Of a stretch of DNA of 64,000 nucleotides, positions 8,040-15,676 are shown piece after piece. A program made the translations under genes and the position numbers. Origin of the DNA: Marinilabiliales bacterium (GTDB lineage: Bacteria > Bacteroidota > Bacteroidia > Bacteroidales > PUMT01); NCBI GenBank assembly GCA_007695015.1, contig REEN01000029.1:90583-154582 (forward strand), in the 5' to 3' direction. Position 1 is the stretch's first letter; each line of letters begins with the position of its first letter. Under the pieces are notes generated by a model. The model was not told where the DNA came from and made no database searches. It saw nothing but the letters and a program-made list of their open reading frames with translations.

Positions 8040-8584
8040 GGGTGTTGAAGAATATGCTTATTGCAGGCGGTACAGGCCGCAATGCCGGAAAAACAGAGTA
8101 TCTGTGCCGTATCATCGGCAGACTGTCGGGCGATAAGGAGATCATTACCCTGAAAATATCCGGCATAAAACCCGGTAATGACACCTGTCACGGCCGGCAT
8201 GGCCCCCCGCCCGAGAAATTCCGGCTGATTGAGGAGACCTGCCGTGACGGTGTGAAGGACAGCTCGAAGATGCTGCTGGCCGGGGCAGCCAGGGCATTTT
8301 ATCTTCGGACAAGGGATGAGTTCCTGGAAGAGGCGCTGGACCACTTTTTAAAGGCCGTCGGCCAGCATGCTTTTATTCTGGCCGAATCTGCCAGGCTCAG
8401 AAAGATAGTCCGCCCCGGCCTCTTCATAATGGTCAGGAGGGAGGGTGATGAGGACACTATGAAGAGCGTTGCAGATCTCATCCATCTGGCAGATGTTACG
8501 GTCAGTTCAGACGGCGCATCATTTGACCCGCAGCCTGAAAGGATCATACTGGATGAAAAGGGTTGGCATCTTGACGGTGACTGA
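8036..8584 (+). CDS. MobB-like P-loop NTPase
   Basis: About 182 residues beginning MRVLKNMLIAGGTGRNAGKTEYLCRI, with an intact Walker A (GGTGRNAGKT). The layout resembles MobB, the GTP-binding accessory protein of molybdopterin nucleotide attachment, but similarity is confined mainly to the nucleotide-binding start. The middle carries HGRHGPPPEKFRLIEETC, not a family signature I recognise. It starts in ATGA overlap with wtpC and precedes moeA by 69 bp, so it belongs to the tungsten-cofactor operon. No MobA is present, and AOR tungstopterin carries no nucleotide, so a classical MobB role is doubtful; metal or pterin handling is an inference. Confidence 0.6.
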   Translation: MRVLKNMLIAGGTGRNAGKTEYLCRIIGRLSGDKEIITLKISGIKPGNDTCHGRHGPPPEKFRLIEETCRDGVKDSSKMLLAGAARAFYLRTRDEFLEEALDHFLKAVGQHAFILAESARLRKIVRPGLFIMVRREGDEDTMKSVADLIHLADVTVSSDGASFDPQPERIILDEKGWHLDGD

Positions 8585-8653
8585 GCTCCGGCCCGGACAG
8601 CAAGGTAAGGTGAGTATAATTGCTTATTTTTGTATGGCGTTCAGTAAAAAAAT

Positions 8654-9838
8654 ATGATGTCTATGAAATCGTTAGAAGAAGCCCTCAGGATTGTTGGAGG
8701 AAATGCTGTAAGAATGAGGGATGAAAAGGTCCCTTTCAGTGAGGCAGTTGGCCGGGTGCTTGCAGAGGATGTCATATCAGATACCGACATGCCGCCCTTT
8801 AACAAATCGGCAATGGACGGATTTGCCTGCAGGCGTGAAGACCTTGGGTCCAGGCTCAGGGTGACTGAAACAATAAAGGCGGGTGATATATCGCAAGAGC
8901 GGATCGGGCCGGGAATGTGTGCGAGGATAATGACAGGTGCCCGTGTCCCCGATGGAGCAGATTGTGTCGTAATGGTTGAGCATACCGTTAATGAGGGAGA
9001 AGATCATATCAGATTTACAGGGGGCAAAACAGCCGTGAACATTGCATTCAAGGGCGAGGATATGAGGGAGGGCAGCGTTGCCCTTGAGAAAGGGACCCTT
9101 CTCAGGCCGCAGCATATAGCAATTCTTGCTTCGGCAGGCTGTACCCGCCCAATTGTTTACAGGCAACCAAGGGTTGCTGTTCTGACAACGGGCGACGAGA
9201 TCGTTGAGCCGGATATTAAACCGCAGGGCACCTCCATACGTAACAGCAACGGGAGTCAGTTGATGGCCCAGGTGGCTGCTGCCGGCTGTGCCGGAGACTA
9301 CAGGGGGATTGCAGGCGACAGCATTGACGAAACAATGGCAGCCGTTACAGCTGCTATGAAGGAAAACGATGTTCTGCTTATTACCGGCGGGGTGTCGATG
9401 GGCGATTTTGATTTTGTTCCCCATGTTCTCAAAGAAGCCGGGTTTGAGTTGTTTTTTGAAAAGGTGGCGGTAAAACCGGGCCGTCCGACCGTGTTCGGGC
9501 GCAGGGAAAATGTTTTTGTTTTCGGGCTGCCTGGCAACCCCGTTTCATCATTCACCATATTTGAGCTTCTGGTTAAGCCCCTGGTTTATACCATGAGCGG
9601 CCATAATTACCGTCCCCCGGTATTGCGGTTTCCCATTGCAGTCGACTACAGCAGAAAGAAAGCCGACCGGGTGGCATGGTCGCCGGTAATTGTAACTGAA
9701 GGAGGCGGGGTGATGCCTGTGGAATATCATGGTTCGGCCCATATACATGCGCTTACTGATGCATGGGGACTGATGGCAATGCCTGCAGGTGTCTTTTCAT
9801 ACAAAAAAGGAGATTTGGTTGATGTTAGACAGTTATAA
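8654..9838 (+). CDS. moeA: Molybdopterin molybdenum/tungsten transferase MoeA
   Basis: Inserts the metal oxyanion into adenylated molybdopterin. Diagnostic segments are PPFNKSAMDGFACR (residues about 47-60), MTGARVPDGADCVVMVE, GEDMREGSVALEKGTLLRP, VLTTGDEIVEP, RNSNGSQL, ITGGVSMGDFDFVPHVL and FGLPGNPVSSF. Length 394 residues is typical. The start is one of three Met codons in MMSMKS; the first is used. The end overlaps the moaA start by 17 nt. In this operon, with a tungsten importer and a tungsten enzyme, its physiological metal is probably tungsten; nothing in the sequence proves the metal choice. Confidence 0.95.
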   Translation: MMSMKSLEEALRIVGGNAVRMRDEKVPFSEAVGRVLAEDVISDTDMPPFNKSAMDGFACRREDLGSRLRVTETIKAGDISQERIGPGMCARIMTGARVPDGADCVVMVEHTVNEGEDHIRFTGGKTAVNIAFKGEDMREGSVALEKGTLLRPQHIAILASAGCTRPIVYRQPRVAVLTTGDEIVEPDIKPQGTSIRNSNGSQLMAQVAAAGCAGDYRGIAGDSIDETMAAVTAAMKENDVLLITGGVSMGDFDFVPHVLKEAGFELFFEKVAVKPGRPTVFGRRENVFVFGLPGNPVSSFTIFELLVKPLVYTMSGHNYRPPVLRFPIAVDYSRKKADRVAWSPVIVTEGGGVMPVEYHGSAHIHALTDAWGLMAMPAGVFSYKKGDLVDVRQL

Positions 9839-10631
9839 CAGGAGGATAAATTACCTGCGCGTTTCGGTAACGGACAGGTGCAATCTGCGGTGCCGGTATT
9901 GCATGCCCTGTGGTGATTTTGTTATGCTCAGGCATGAAGATATCCTGCGTTTCGCCGAAATAGCAGAGGTTGTTCGCGAGGGCGCTGCCATGGGAATTGA
10001 CAGGGTGCGGATAACCGGCGGCGAGCCATTGGTTAGAAGGGATATAGTGAAACTTACGGGTATGATTGCTTCCGTAAAAGGGATAAAAGATCTGTCAATG
10101 ACCACCAACGGTATTTTGCTTGAAAGATTTGCCGGCCCGCTTCGGGAGGCGGGACTGATGCGGGTGAATGTAAGCCTTGACACAATGGACAGGTCTAGGT
10201 TCAGTGAGCTTACCTCGGGTGGCAATATTGACGATGTGATAAGGGGTATAGATGCCGCTCTGTCGGCCGGGCTTGGCCCGGTAAAGATAAACTGTGTAGT
10301 TAACAGTTCGACCGGTTTTTCAGGTTCATCCGACGCCGGGGCCGTAAAGGAGTTTGCAGAAAACAGGGGGCTTCAGGTTAGATTTATCCACCAGATGGAC
10401 CTCGACGGCGGTGAGTTTTCGGTTGTCGAAGGAGGTGAAGGTGGCGACTGCTCCAGGTGCAACCGGCTGAGGCTGACTGCCAGCGGCAAAGTCAAGCCCT
10501 GCCTTTTCAGCGATATAGGCTTTGATGTACGCACCCTCGGGGCGCGAAATGCCCTGCTTGCCGCGGTTACATACAAACCGGAGCATGGAACTGCATGCAG
10601 TAAAGATCATTTTTATAATATCGGAGGATGA
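9822..10631 (+). CDS. moaA: GTP 3',8-cyclase MoaA, unusually short
   Basis: Radical-SAM enzyme for the first step of molybdopterin synthesis. The N-terminal cluster motif CNLRCRYC gives Cys20, Cys24, Cys27; RITGGEPLVRRDIV and LSMTTNGILL follow. The C-terminal cluster is Cys210-x2-Cys213-x13-Cys227 in CSRCNRLRLTASGKVKPC, and the protein ends in the required Gly-Gly (NIGG). At 269 residues it is about 60 shorter than usual (around 329). The gap maps between RFIHQMDL (ending at 194) and the C-terminal cluster, where only 15 residues remain. Frame and all cluster cysteines are intact, so it is probably a functional short variant. Start at 9822 (MLDSYNRRINYLRVS) inside moeA; stop overlaps moaC (ATGA). 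Confidence 0.88.
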   Translation: MLDSYNRRINYLRVSVTDRCNLRCRYCMPCGDFVMLRHEDILRFAEIAEVVREGAAMGIDRVRITGGEPLVRRDIVKLTGMIASVKGIKDLSMTTNGILLERFAGPLREAGLMRVNVSLDTMDRSRFSELTSGGNIDDVIRGIDAALSAGLGPVKINCVVNSSTGFSGSSDAGAVKEFAENRGLQVRFIHQMDLDGGEFSVVEGGEGGDCSRCNRLRLTASGKVKPCLFSDIGFDVRTLGARNALLAAVTYKPEHGTACSKDHFYNIGG

Positions 10632-11095
10632 CCAGAATGGACAGGAAACTGACACATACCGACAACAAGGGCAGGGCCGCGATGGTTGATGTCGGCCACA
10701 AATCCGAGCAATTGCGGATTGCGACGGCACGCGGTTTTATAAGGATGCAGCCCACGACGGTTGAGCTTGTACGCCTGAACAGTATAAAAAAAGGTGATGT
10801 TTTGAAGGTGGCCGAGATTGCAGGAATTCAGGCGGCAAAGCAGACACCTGCCCTTATCCCCCTGTGCCATAACCTTGAATTGTCGCAGGTAATTGTTACA
10901 GCTTCAATAATGGATGACGGCATTGAGGTTAGGACGGAATGCAGGTGTACGGGCAGAACCGGCGTTGAGATGGAGGCGCTTACCGCTGCCGGTATTGCCT
11001 TGCTTACTATATACGACATGTGCAAATCGGCCGACAAGACAATGGTGATAGAGGGAATATCGCTGACCGGAAAATCAAAAAAGGAGGTCCGGTAA
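10628..11095 (+). CDS. moaC: Cyclic pyranopterin monophosphate synthase MoaC
   Basis: Converts the MoaA product 3',8-cyclo-dihydro-GTP to cyclic pyranopterin monophosphate. Recognised by AMVDVGHK near the N-terminus, AAKQTPALIPLCHNLELSQV, VEMEALTAAGIALLTIYDMCKSADK with the conserved Asp and Lys of the active site, and a family length of 155 residues. It overlaps moaA by four bases (ATGA), and its own stop shares bases with the next start (TAATG). MoaD, MoaE and MoaB homologues are not adjacent. Confidence 0.95.
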   Translation: MTRMDRKLTHTDNKGRAAMVDVGHKSEQLRIATARGFIRMQPTTVELVRLNSIKKGDVLKVAEIAGIQAAKQTPALIPLCHNLELSQVIVTASIMDDGIEVRTECRCTGRTGVEMEALTAAGIALLTIYDMCKSADKTMVIEGISLTGKSKKEVR

Positions 11096-11745
11096 TGGAA
11101 AAATCATTTACCCCGCAATCAAAGCTCATGGTTCTGCTACCGGTCATCCTGGTATGGGTGCTGTGCAGCTGCGGCAACCGGAAGACATATGACTTCAGCA
11201 GGACACCATCTTTTTCAGGCGATAATGTAAACGCTGTAATAGAGATACCGGCAGGAACAAACCGGATAATAACATGGGACCCCGGACAGCGTGCATTCAT
11301 TACCGGGCAGCAGGAGCATACAGGCAGGGAGATGGTTGATTTTTTGCCTTTTCCTGCCAACTATGGCTTTGTGCCCGGGACATTCACCGATCCGGTTTTG
11401 GGTGGTGACGGCCGGCCGGTCGGTATAATGGTCATTTGCGAATCTCTTCCCACAGGCACACTTATAGAGGTTGTGCCGGTACTGGTCTTCTATTTCGACG
11501 ATGACGAAGGGCCGCGCAACAGGCTTACTGATCCGGTTGTTTTAGCCGTGCCTGCAAGTAAAACGCTGCGTGTCATACAGGCGGTAACATACGAGGAGCT
11601 GTTTGATGATTATCCTGACATTGTAGATATTGTTGTCAGATGGTTTACTTCCTGCAAAGGAAAAGATGTCAGGCAGCTGCGTGCTATGGGTGACGGTGAT
11701 GTCGCACTGAATGAAATAAAAAAGTGGGAGGTAAGGAGGTTCTGA
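11095..11745 (+). CDS. Putative lipoprotein related to family I inorganic pyrophosphatase, active site altered
   Basis: 216 residues with a hydrophobic N-terminus ending LCSC (Cys26), a probable lipoprotein signal. The body follows family I pyrophosphatase (AVIEIPAGTNRI, VDFLPFPANYGFVPGT, TDPVVLAVP), but the key D-G-D-P-x-D signature reads D105-G-R-P-V-G110: the second and third Asp are lost. The Lys after the later conserved Asp (D146) is also replaced by Val. It is thus unlikely to hydrolyse pyrophosphate in the standard way. A strong AGGAGGT lies 6 bp before the ATG, and the start overlaps moaC's stop. Position between moaC and the MOSC-MogA gene ties it to cofactor synthesis, though an exported location would be puzzling. 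A ligand-binding pseudoenzyme is possible. Confidence 0.7.
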   Translation: MEKSFTPQSKLMVLLPVILVWVLCSCGNRKTYDFSRTPSFSGDNVNAVIEIPAGTNRIITWDPGQRAFITGQQEHTGREMVDFLPFPANYGFVPGTFTDPVLGGDGRPVGIMVICESLPTGTLIEVVPVLVFYFDDDEGPRNRLTDPVVLAVPASKTLRVIQAVTYEELFDDYPDIVDIVVRWFTSCKGKDVRQLRAMGDGDVALNEIKKWEVRRF

Positions 11746-11753
11746 TTCAATTT

Positions 11754-12695
11754 ATGATGAAAAGAAAAACACTGACAGTAGTCTCTGTAAACATATCAGA
11801 GGTCAAGGGTACCGTAAAAAAACCCGCACCGTTCATTCAACTGGGTGACAAAGGAATTGAGGGTGATGCTCATGCCGGATTCTGGCACAGGCAGGTAAGC
11901 CTGCTGGGAGAGGAGAGTGTAAAGAGATTTGCAAAGGAGCTGGGAAGGGTGCCCGGGCCGGGTGAGTTTGCAGAAAACATTACCACCAGGGGGCTGGAGC
12001 TTAAAGACGCATTGCCATTAGACAGGATCGTATCAGAAAATGCCGGGCTGGAGATAACCCAGATCGGCAAGAAATGCCATGGTACGGGTTGCGCCATTTA
12101 TAACGAGACCGGCAACTGTGTGATGCCAAAGGAGGGGGTGTTCGCCAGGGTAATCAGGGGAGGAAGGCTTAAAGCCGGCGATCGTATTGAATATGTGCCC
12201 CGTCTCTACCGTTTTCTGGTGATCACCCTGAGCGACAGGGCCAGCAGCGGCGAATATGAAGACAGGAGCGGTCCCGCCATTAACAGTTTTCTGGAGGGGC
12301 ATTTTGAACAGCTTAAAAGAGGAATACAGACTGATAATGTTATTATGCCTGATGATGCGGTGAAGCTGCGTGATCTGCTGGAGAAATCCTGCACGGGGCA
12401 GTATGACTTTATTATAACTACAGGCGGCACCGGTGTCGGTGTCCGGGATATCTGTCCGGATGTCGTCAGGCCGATGCTTGACAAGGAGATACCTGGTATT
12501 ATGGAGATGATCAGGGTGAAGTATGGCGCCGATAAGCCCAATGCACTTCTCAGCAGGGGGGTGGCCGGACTTATGGGGTCTGCCTTTGTCTACACCCTTC
12601 CCGGAAGCGTCAGGGCGGTTAACGAGTATATGACAGAGATAGTTAAGACGATGGACCACCTGCTCTTTATGTACCACGGAATAGATGCACACTGA
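11754..12695 (+). CDS. MOSC domain fused to molybdopterin adenylyltransferase (MogA-like)
   Basis: Two domains in 313 residues. Residues about 1-155 form a MOSC domain (GDKGIEGDAHAG, PGEFAENITTRGLEL, and KKCHGTGCAIYNETGNC with candidate sulfur-carrying cysteines); such domains bind Mo/W cofactor or transfer sulfur. Residues about 160-313 are MogA-like: FLVITLSDRASSGEYEDRSGP, IITTGGTGVGVRDICPDVVRPML, LSRGVAGLMG and FVYTLPGSVRAVNEY, the enzyme that adenylates molybdopterin before MoeA inserts metal. The start at 11754 (or 11757) lies 8 bp after the preceding stop with an AGGAGG upstream. It is the last gene of the tungsten block. Confidence 0.88.
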   Translation: MMKRKTLTVVSVNISEVKGTVKKPAPFIQLGDKGIEGDAHAGFWHRQVSLLGEESVKRFAKELGRVPGPGEFAENITTRGLELKDALPLDRIVSENAGLEITQIGKKCHGTGCAIYNETGNCVMPKEGVFARVIRGGRLKAGDRIEYVPRLYRFLVITLSDRASSGEYEDRSGPAINSFLEGHFEQLKRGIQTDNVIMPDDAVKLRDLLEKSCTGQYDFIITTGGTGVGVRDICPDVVRPMLDKEIPGIMEMIRVKYGADKPNALLSRGVAGLMGSAFVYTLPGSVRAVNEYMTEIVKTMDHLLFMYHGIDAH

Positions 12696-12917
12696 CAGTG
12701 GTGCGGATCCTGGCCCCGGAGCAGACTGCTTGCCGGTCCTGTGCGGATATGTAAATGCCTGTGCTTACGCCTCAAAGGTTCCTGATGGTGTGTAAGAATA
12801 ATGATGCGGGTCCCTGTCCTGGCGGGAGGTGGCAAGGTTGCCTGAACCGGACAATTTTTACCGCGTCTAAATAAAGGGGGTTCGATTGCAAAATTATTTT
12901 ACAAAATGATTTTTTAA

Positions 12918-12925
12918 TATATTTG
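12918..12925 (+). promoter_or_regulatory. -7 promoter element for tRNA-Phe
   Basis: TATATTTG matches TAnnTTTG and ends 12 bp before the mature tRNA 5' end, an ideal distance for a short-leader tRNA transcript. No clear TTTG lies at the expected upstream spacing. The stretch 12696-12917 otherwise shows no gene or motif I can support. Confidence 0.5.
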
Positions 12926-12937
12926 CAGTCCCTTAAA

Positions 12938-13010
<73 letters not shown>

Positions 13011-13016
13011 CACCGC

Positions 13017-13040
13017 AAGGCAGCCTGAGGCTGCCTTTGT
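13017..13040 (+). terminator. Hairpin terminator after tRNA-Phe
   Basis: AAGGCAGCC (13017-13025), loop TGA, GGCTGCCTT (13029-13037), then a short T-rich stretch. It is perfectly paired and 6 bp downstream of the tRNA. Confidence 0.7.
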
Positions 13041-13090
13041 CTGTTTTACAGCCCTGGAATCGATCTCCCGCTACAGCCTGGCTCCTCGCT

Positions 13091-13115
13091 AAATCAGCCC
13101 CCCGGGCTGATTTTT
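13091..13115 (+). terminator. Terminator-like hairpin between tRNA repeats
   Basis: AAATCAGCCC (13091-13100), loop CCC, GGGCTGATTT (13104-13113) followed by TT: a perfect 10-bp stem. It may belong to a lost gene that once occupied the interval, or act as a second stop for the tRNA transcript. Confidence 0.55.
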
Positions 13116-13178
13116 AACGCTCGGCCCGGTTCGATTCCAGGTGGTACCACACCGCAAGGCAGCCTGAGGCTGCCTTGC

Positions 13179-13877
13179 TCATTTACCCAGTAATTTGTTA
13201 AGGTAGATAGCTGTTTCTACCAGTGCCTGTTCGTCATTCCCTGTCCTCCGGCTCCTGCGCAGAAGTTGCCTGAGCTCATTTCTCTTCTCAGGGAAGGCCC
13301 TGTATAGAGATCTCCTGTTTATATTGTCAAGCCTTATCGCAGTGTTTCCAGGAAGCAAAAAGTAATATACAGGATCTGATTCAATTTCGGCGAAGATATA
13401 TCTGGAGCGGCCCCTTCTCTCGTAGATGTCCCTGATCTTCACTATTCTCCTGTGGACATAGAGAGAAACAGTATCACTGAACAGCACCTCAACGAACAGG
13501 TCTCCCATGCCCGGCAATCCAAGTGCAGCACGTTCAATCTTTTTGAATTGCAGTTTTTCTCCGGTCTCAGGTATGGTAAGTGTGAATCCTGATAACTGGC
13601 TGCGGTCAAGTATTATGTGCTGCATATTTCTTTCATGGAGCCAGAGAACATCATCACGGTATCCGTCGTACTTCAGTTTTATGTTGCCAACAATGGATCC
13701 GTTGCTGAGTATTATTTCACCATCCAGCCACTCATCAATTAAGTACGGGTTTCCCCTGAACATCCCCCCGGGCTGCGTAATCTCTCCCGGGAGAGGCGCG
13801 ACGGGATCCTGGCCGGATACCAATGCGGCAAAAAACATAAGTGCAATTACCGGGGCTGTTATTTTAATGTATGACAT
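13179..13877 (-). CDS. Exported protein of unknown function
   Basis: 232 residues with an N-terminal signal peptide (KITAPVIALMFFAALVSGQ) and presumed cleavage after SGQ. The mature part is beta-rich and basic towards the end (RRSLYRAFPEKRNELRQLLRRSRR). I do not recognise a domain beyond a general resemblance to Bacteroidota exported proteins with a G-x-x-x-G-N-I-K-L-x-Y-D segment. It lies 12 bp downstream of the MG2/plug-like gene on the same strand, so it is probably the last gene of the TonB receptor operon. Its 3' end abuts the second tRNA repeat copy. Confidence 0.7.
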   Translation of the reverse strand: MSYIKITAPVIALMFFAALVSGQDPVAPLPGEITQPGGMFRGNPYLIDEWLDGEIILSNGSIVGNIKLKYDGYRDDVLWLHERNMQHIILDRSQLSGFTLTIPETGEKLQFKKIERAALGLPGMGDLFVEVLFSDTVSLYVHRRIVKIRDIYERRGRSRYIFAEIESDPVYYFLLPGNTAIRLDNINRRSLYRAFPEKRNELRQLLRRSRRTGNDEQALVETAIYLNKLLGK

Positions 13878-13889
13878 CAGTTAAACAAT

Positions 13890-15665
13890 TTACTCTACAA
13901 CTATTTTTAAATATTCGCTGAAAGGATTACCAAAGCTGGAAAGACCTTCGACTTTCACGATATATGTTCCGGCAAGATCTCCTGAATAAAATCTCAGCTC
14001 CTTTTTTTCCTCCCCGTAGCTGAAGATGATTTCAGGTTCCCAGTAGAGTGTTTGTCTGAAATCAGGATCATTCCTTTCGGGGTCTTCCTCATAGGCCGGC
14101 GGCATAATAGTTGACCGGGGTATCACTTCAGGAATATCTGCAACTATATAGGGGCCTGAGGAAGTGACATCAAGGTATGCTTCGTTGGTGCTTTTTATGG
14201 ATATGATCCCCGAAAATTCTGCATCTCCATACCTCCAGGGATAGTTGTGCACCTCGATGACCCCAATATCTTGCGAACCGAGGTGGATAATATCCTCGGG
14301 CCTCATGATATGAACCCCATCCAGAAACAGGGCCGGGGCATCATCAAAATAGGTCCCGGTCCGGGAATTTACCAGTCGTGAAACAAGTCTGTCCCCCCTG
14401 TAACGCATCTGCCACTGGGGCACCAGCTCCCGGGCGATCTCCATCAGATTGTCAAGCGGGATGAAGTTCTCAGGGAACACCCTGTTGGCCGGCCTTGAGT
14501 AAAGCAGCGGCCTGCGAAACTGCCATGGATCAGGGCCGGGCTTTTCATGGTGCAATGAAATGCCGAAAAGTTTGTTGATCGTCGTGATATCCTGGCTCTT
14601 TTTTATTGTTTCCGTTGACGGAAGAGCTCTGATTCCCCTTCCGGGGATATAAGGAGGGGCAGTATCAAACTCATCATTCAGTGTAATTGAGCAAATGCCT
14701 GACATTTCAGGGGTTTGGGGACTAATATACACCTGGCTGGTCTCATGGTAATCATTCAACACAAAGCTGAATGTTCCGTTCGAACAGGTTACTGTGTGGT
14801 AGAGGTTGACCATCTCTCCTGCCATAGTGAGAAAAAGTCCCAGACCGGGCATTGGGGCTCCGGTTTCATTCGACCTTGCCATGCCCCTTATTTGCAGTCC
14901 TCCCCGTATTGCGGTATGCTGGTGGCGTTCAGAACTGTTACCCTTTGGATCCGGACTGCCATGTTCACCGGCAGAAATGCCATCGGGGCACCAGAGGAGG
15001 GTCTCCTCTCTTGCTGCACTCAGCGATGCCCATACCGGGTACTCGTTGTGAGGTTCCGTCTCAAGGCTTATTATTACCGGCTCTCTTGTCCCGTAACGTT
15101 TTCTGTTGCTGCTGATCCTGATATTGGGTTCTTCCGGGGTATATTTTGGATCGTGACTTCTTCTTTCATTACCCTTTAAATAACCGGAGGATTTTATGAA
15201 CTCATCCATGTCACTGTCAAAGCGGTTTGCAATCATCACCTCCCTTCCTGACGGTATGGGACTGACACCGGCTGTTGCAGTGCCTTCAAAACAGATGATC
15301 TGGTAGATGCCGGTTGACAGTGTATCATCCAGGTAGATGCCTCCCCATGCATATCCTCGGTCTACCGCTGCTATGCCTTTCTTAACGGTATTGCCGCCTG
15401 AGCCTCTGAGTGCTATAAAGGCCAGCCTTCCGGTCTCGCCCGGTATTACGGGTCCCGGAAGTTTTGCTGAAAAGTACAGGTATTCACCGGCAATGTATAT
15501 GTCCCTGTCAGTATACAGAACCGGGACAGGAAAGTTTGAGGTGATCTCCTTCGGATCTTCGTTGCCGCATGTGGAGATCAACGGAGCCGGAGGCTCAGCT
15601 GCTCTTCCCCCGGCAAGGATAACACCGGTTAATAATAGGATACAGAAATTTTTTTTTATTATCAT
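13890..15665 (-). CDS. Exported MG2-like protein with a TonB plug-like C-terminal part
   Basis: 591 residues with a signal peptide (NFCILLLTGVILAGGRAAE). Residues about 45-140 (PVLYTDRDIYIAGEYLYFSAKL...) look like the macroglobulin MG2 beta-sandwich. Residues about 245-310 resemble a peptidase-associated carboxypeptidase-like fold. Residues about 415-510 (ALFLDGVHIMRPEDIIHLGSQDIGVIEVHN...FSGIISIKST) mimic a TonB receptor plug without any barrel following. Such proteins commonly sit beside DUF4249 and TonB receptors in Bacteroidota. It probably works at the outer membrane with the two genes upstream; substrate unknown. Confidence 0.65.
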   Translation of the reverse strand: MIIKKNFCILLLTGVILAGGRAAEPPAPLISTCGNEDPKEITSNFPVPVLYTDRDIYIAGEYLYFSAKLPGPVIPGETGRLAFIALRGSGGNTVKKGIAAVDRGYAWGGIYLDDTLSTGIYQIICFEGTATAGVSPIPSGREVMIANRFDSDMDEFIKSSGYLKGNERRSHDPKYTPEEPNIRISSNRKRYGTREPVIISLETEPHNEYPVWASLSAAREETLLWCPDGISAGEHGSPDPKGNSSERHQHTAIRGGLQIRGMARSNETGAPMPGLGLFLTMAGEMVNLYHTVTCSNGTFSFVLNDYHETSQVYISPQTPEMSGICSITLNDEFDTAPPYIPGRGIRALPSTETIKKSQDITTINKLFGISLHHEKPGPDPWQFRRPLLYSRPANRVFPENFIPLDNLMEIARELVPQWQMRYRGDRLVSRLVNSRTGTYFDDAPALFLDGVHIMRPEDIIHLGSQDIGVIEVHNYPWRYGDAEFSGIISIKSTNEAYLDVTSSGPYIVADIPEVIPRSTIMPPAYEEDPERNDPDFRQTLYWEPEIIFSYGEEKKELRFYSGDLAGTYIVKVEGLSSFGNPFSEYLKIVVE

Positions 15666-15676
15666 TTTTGCAATGT

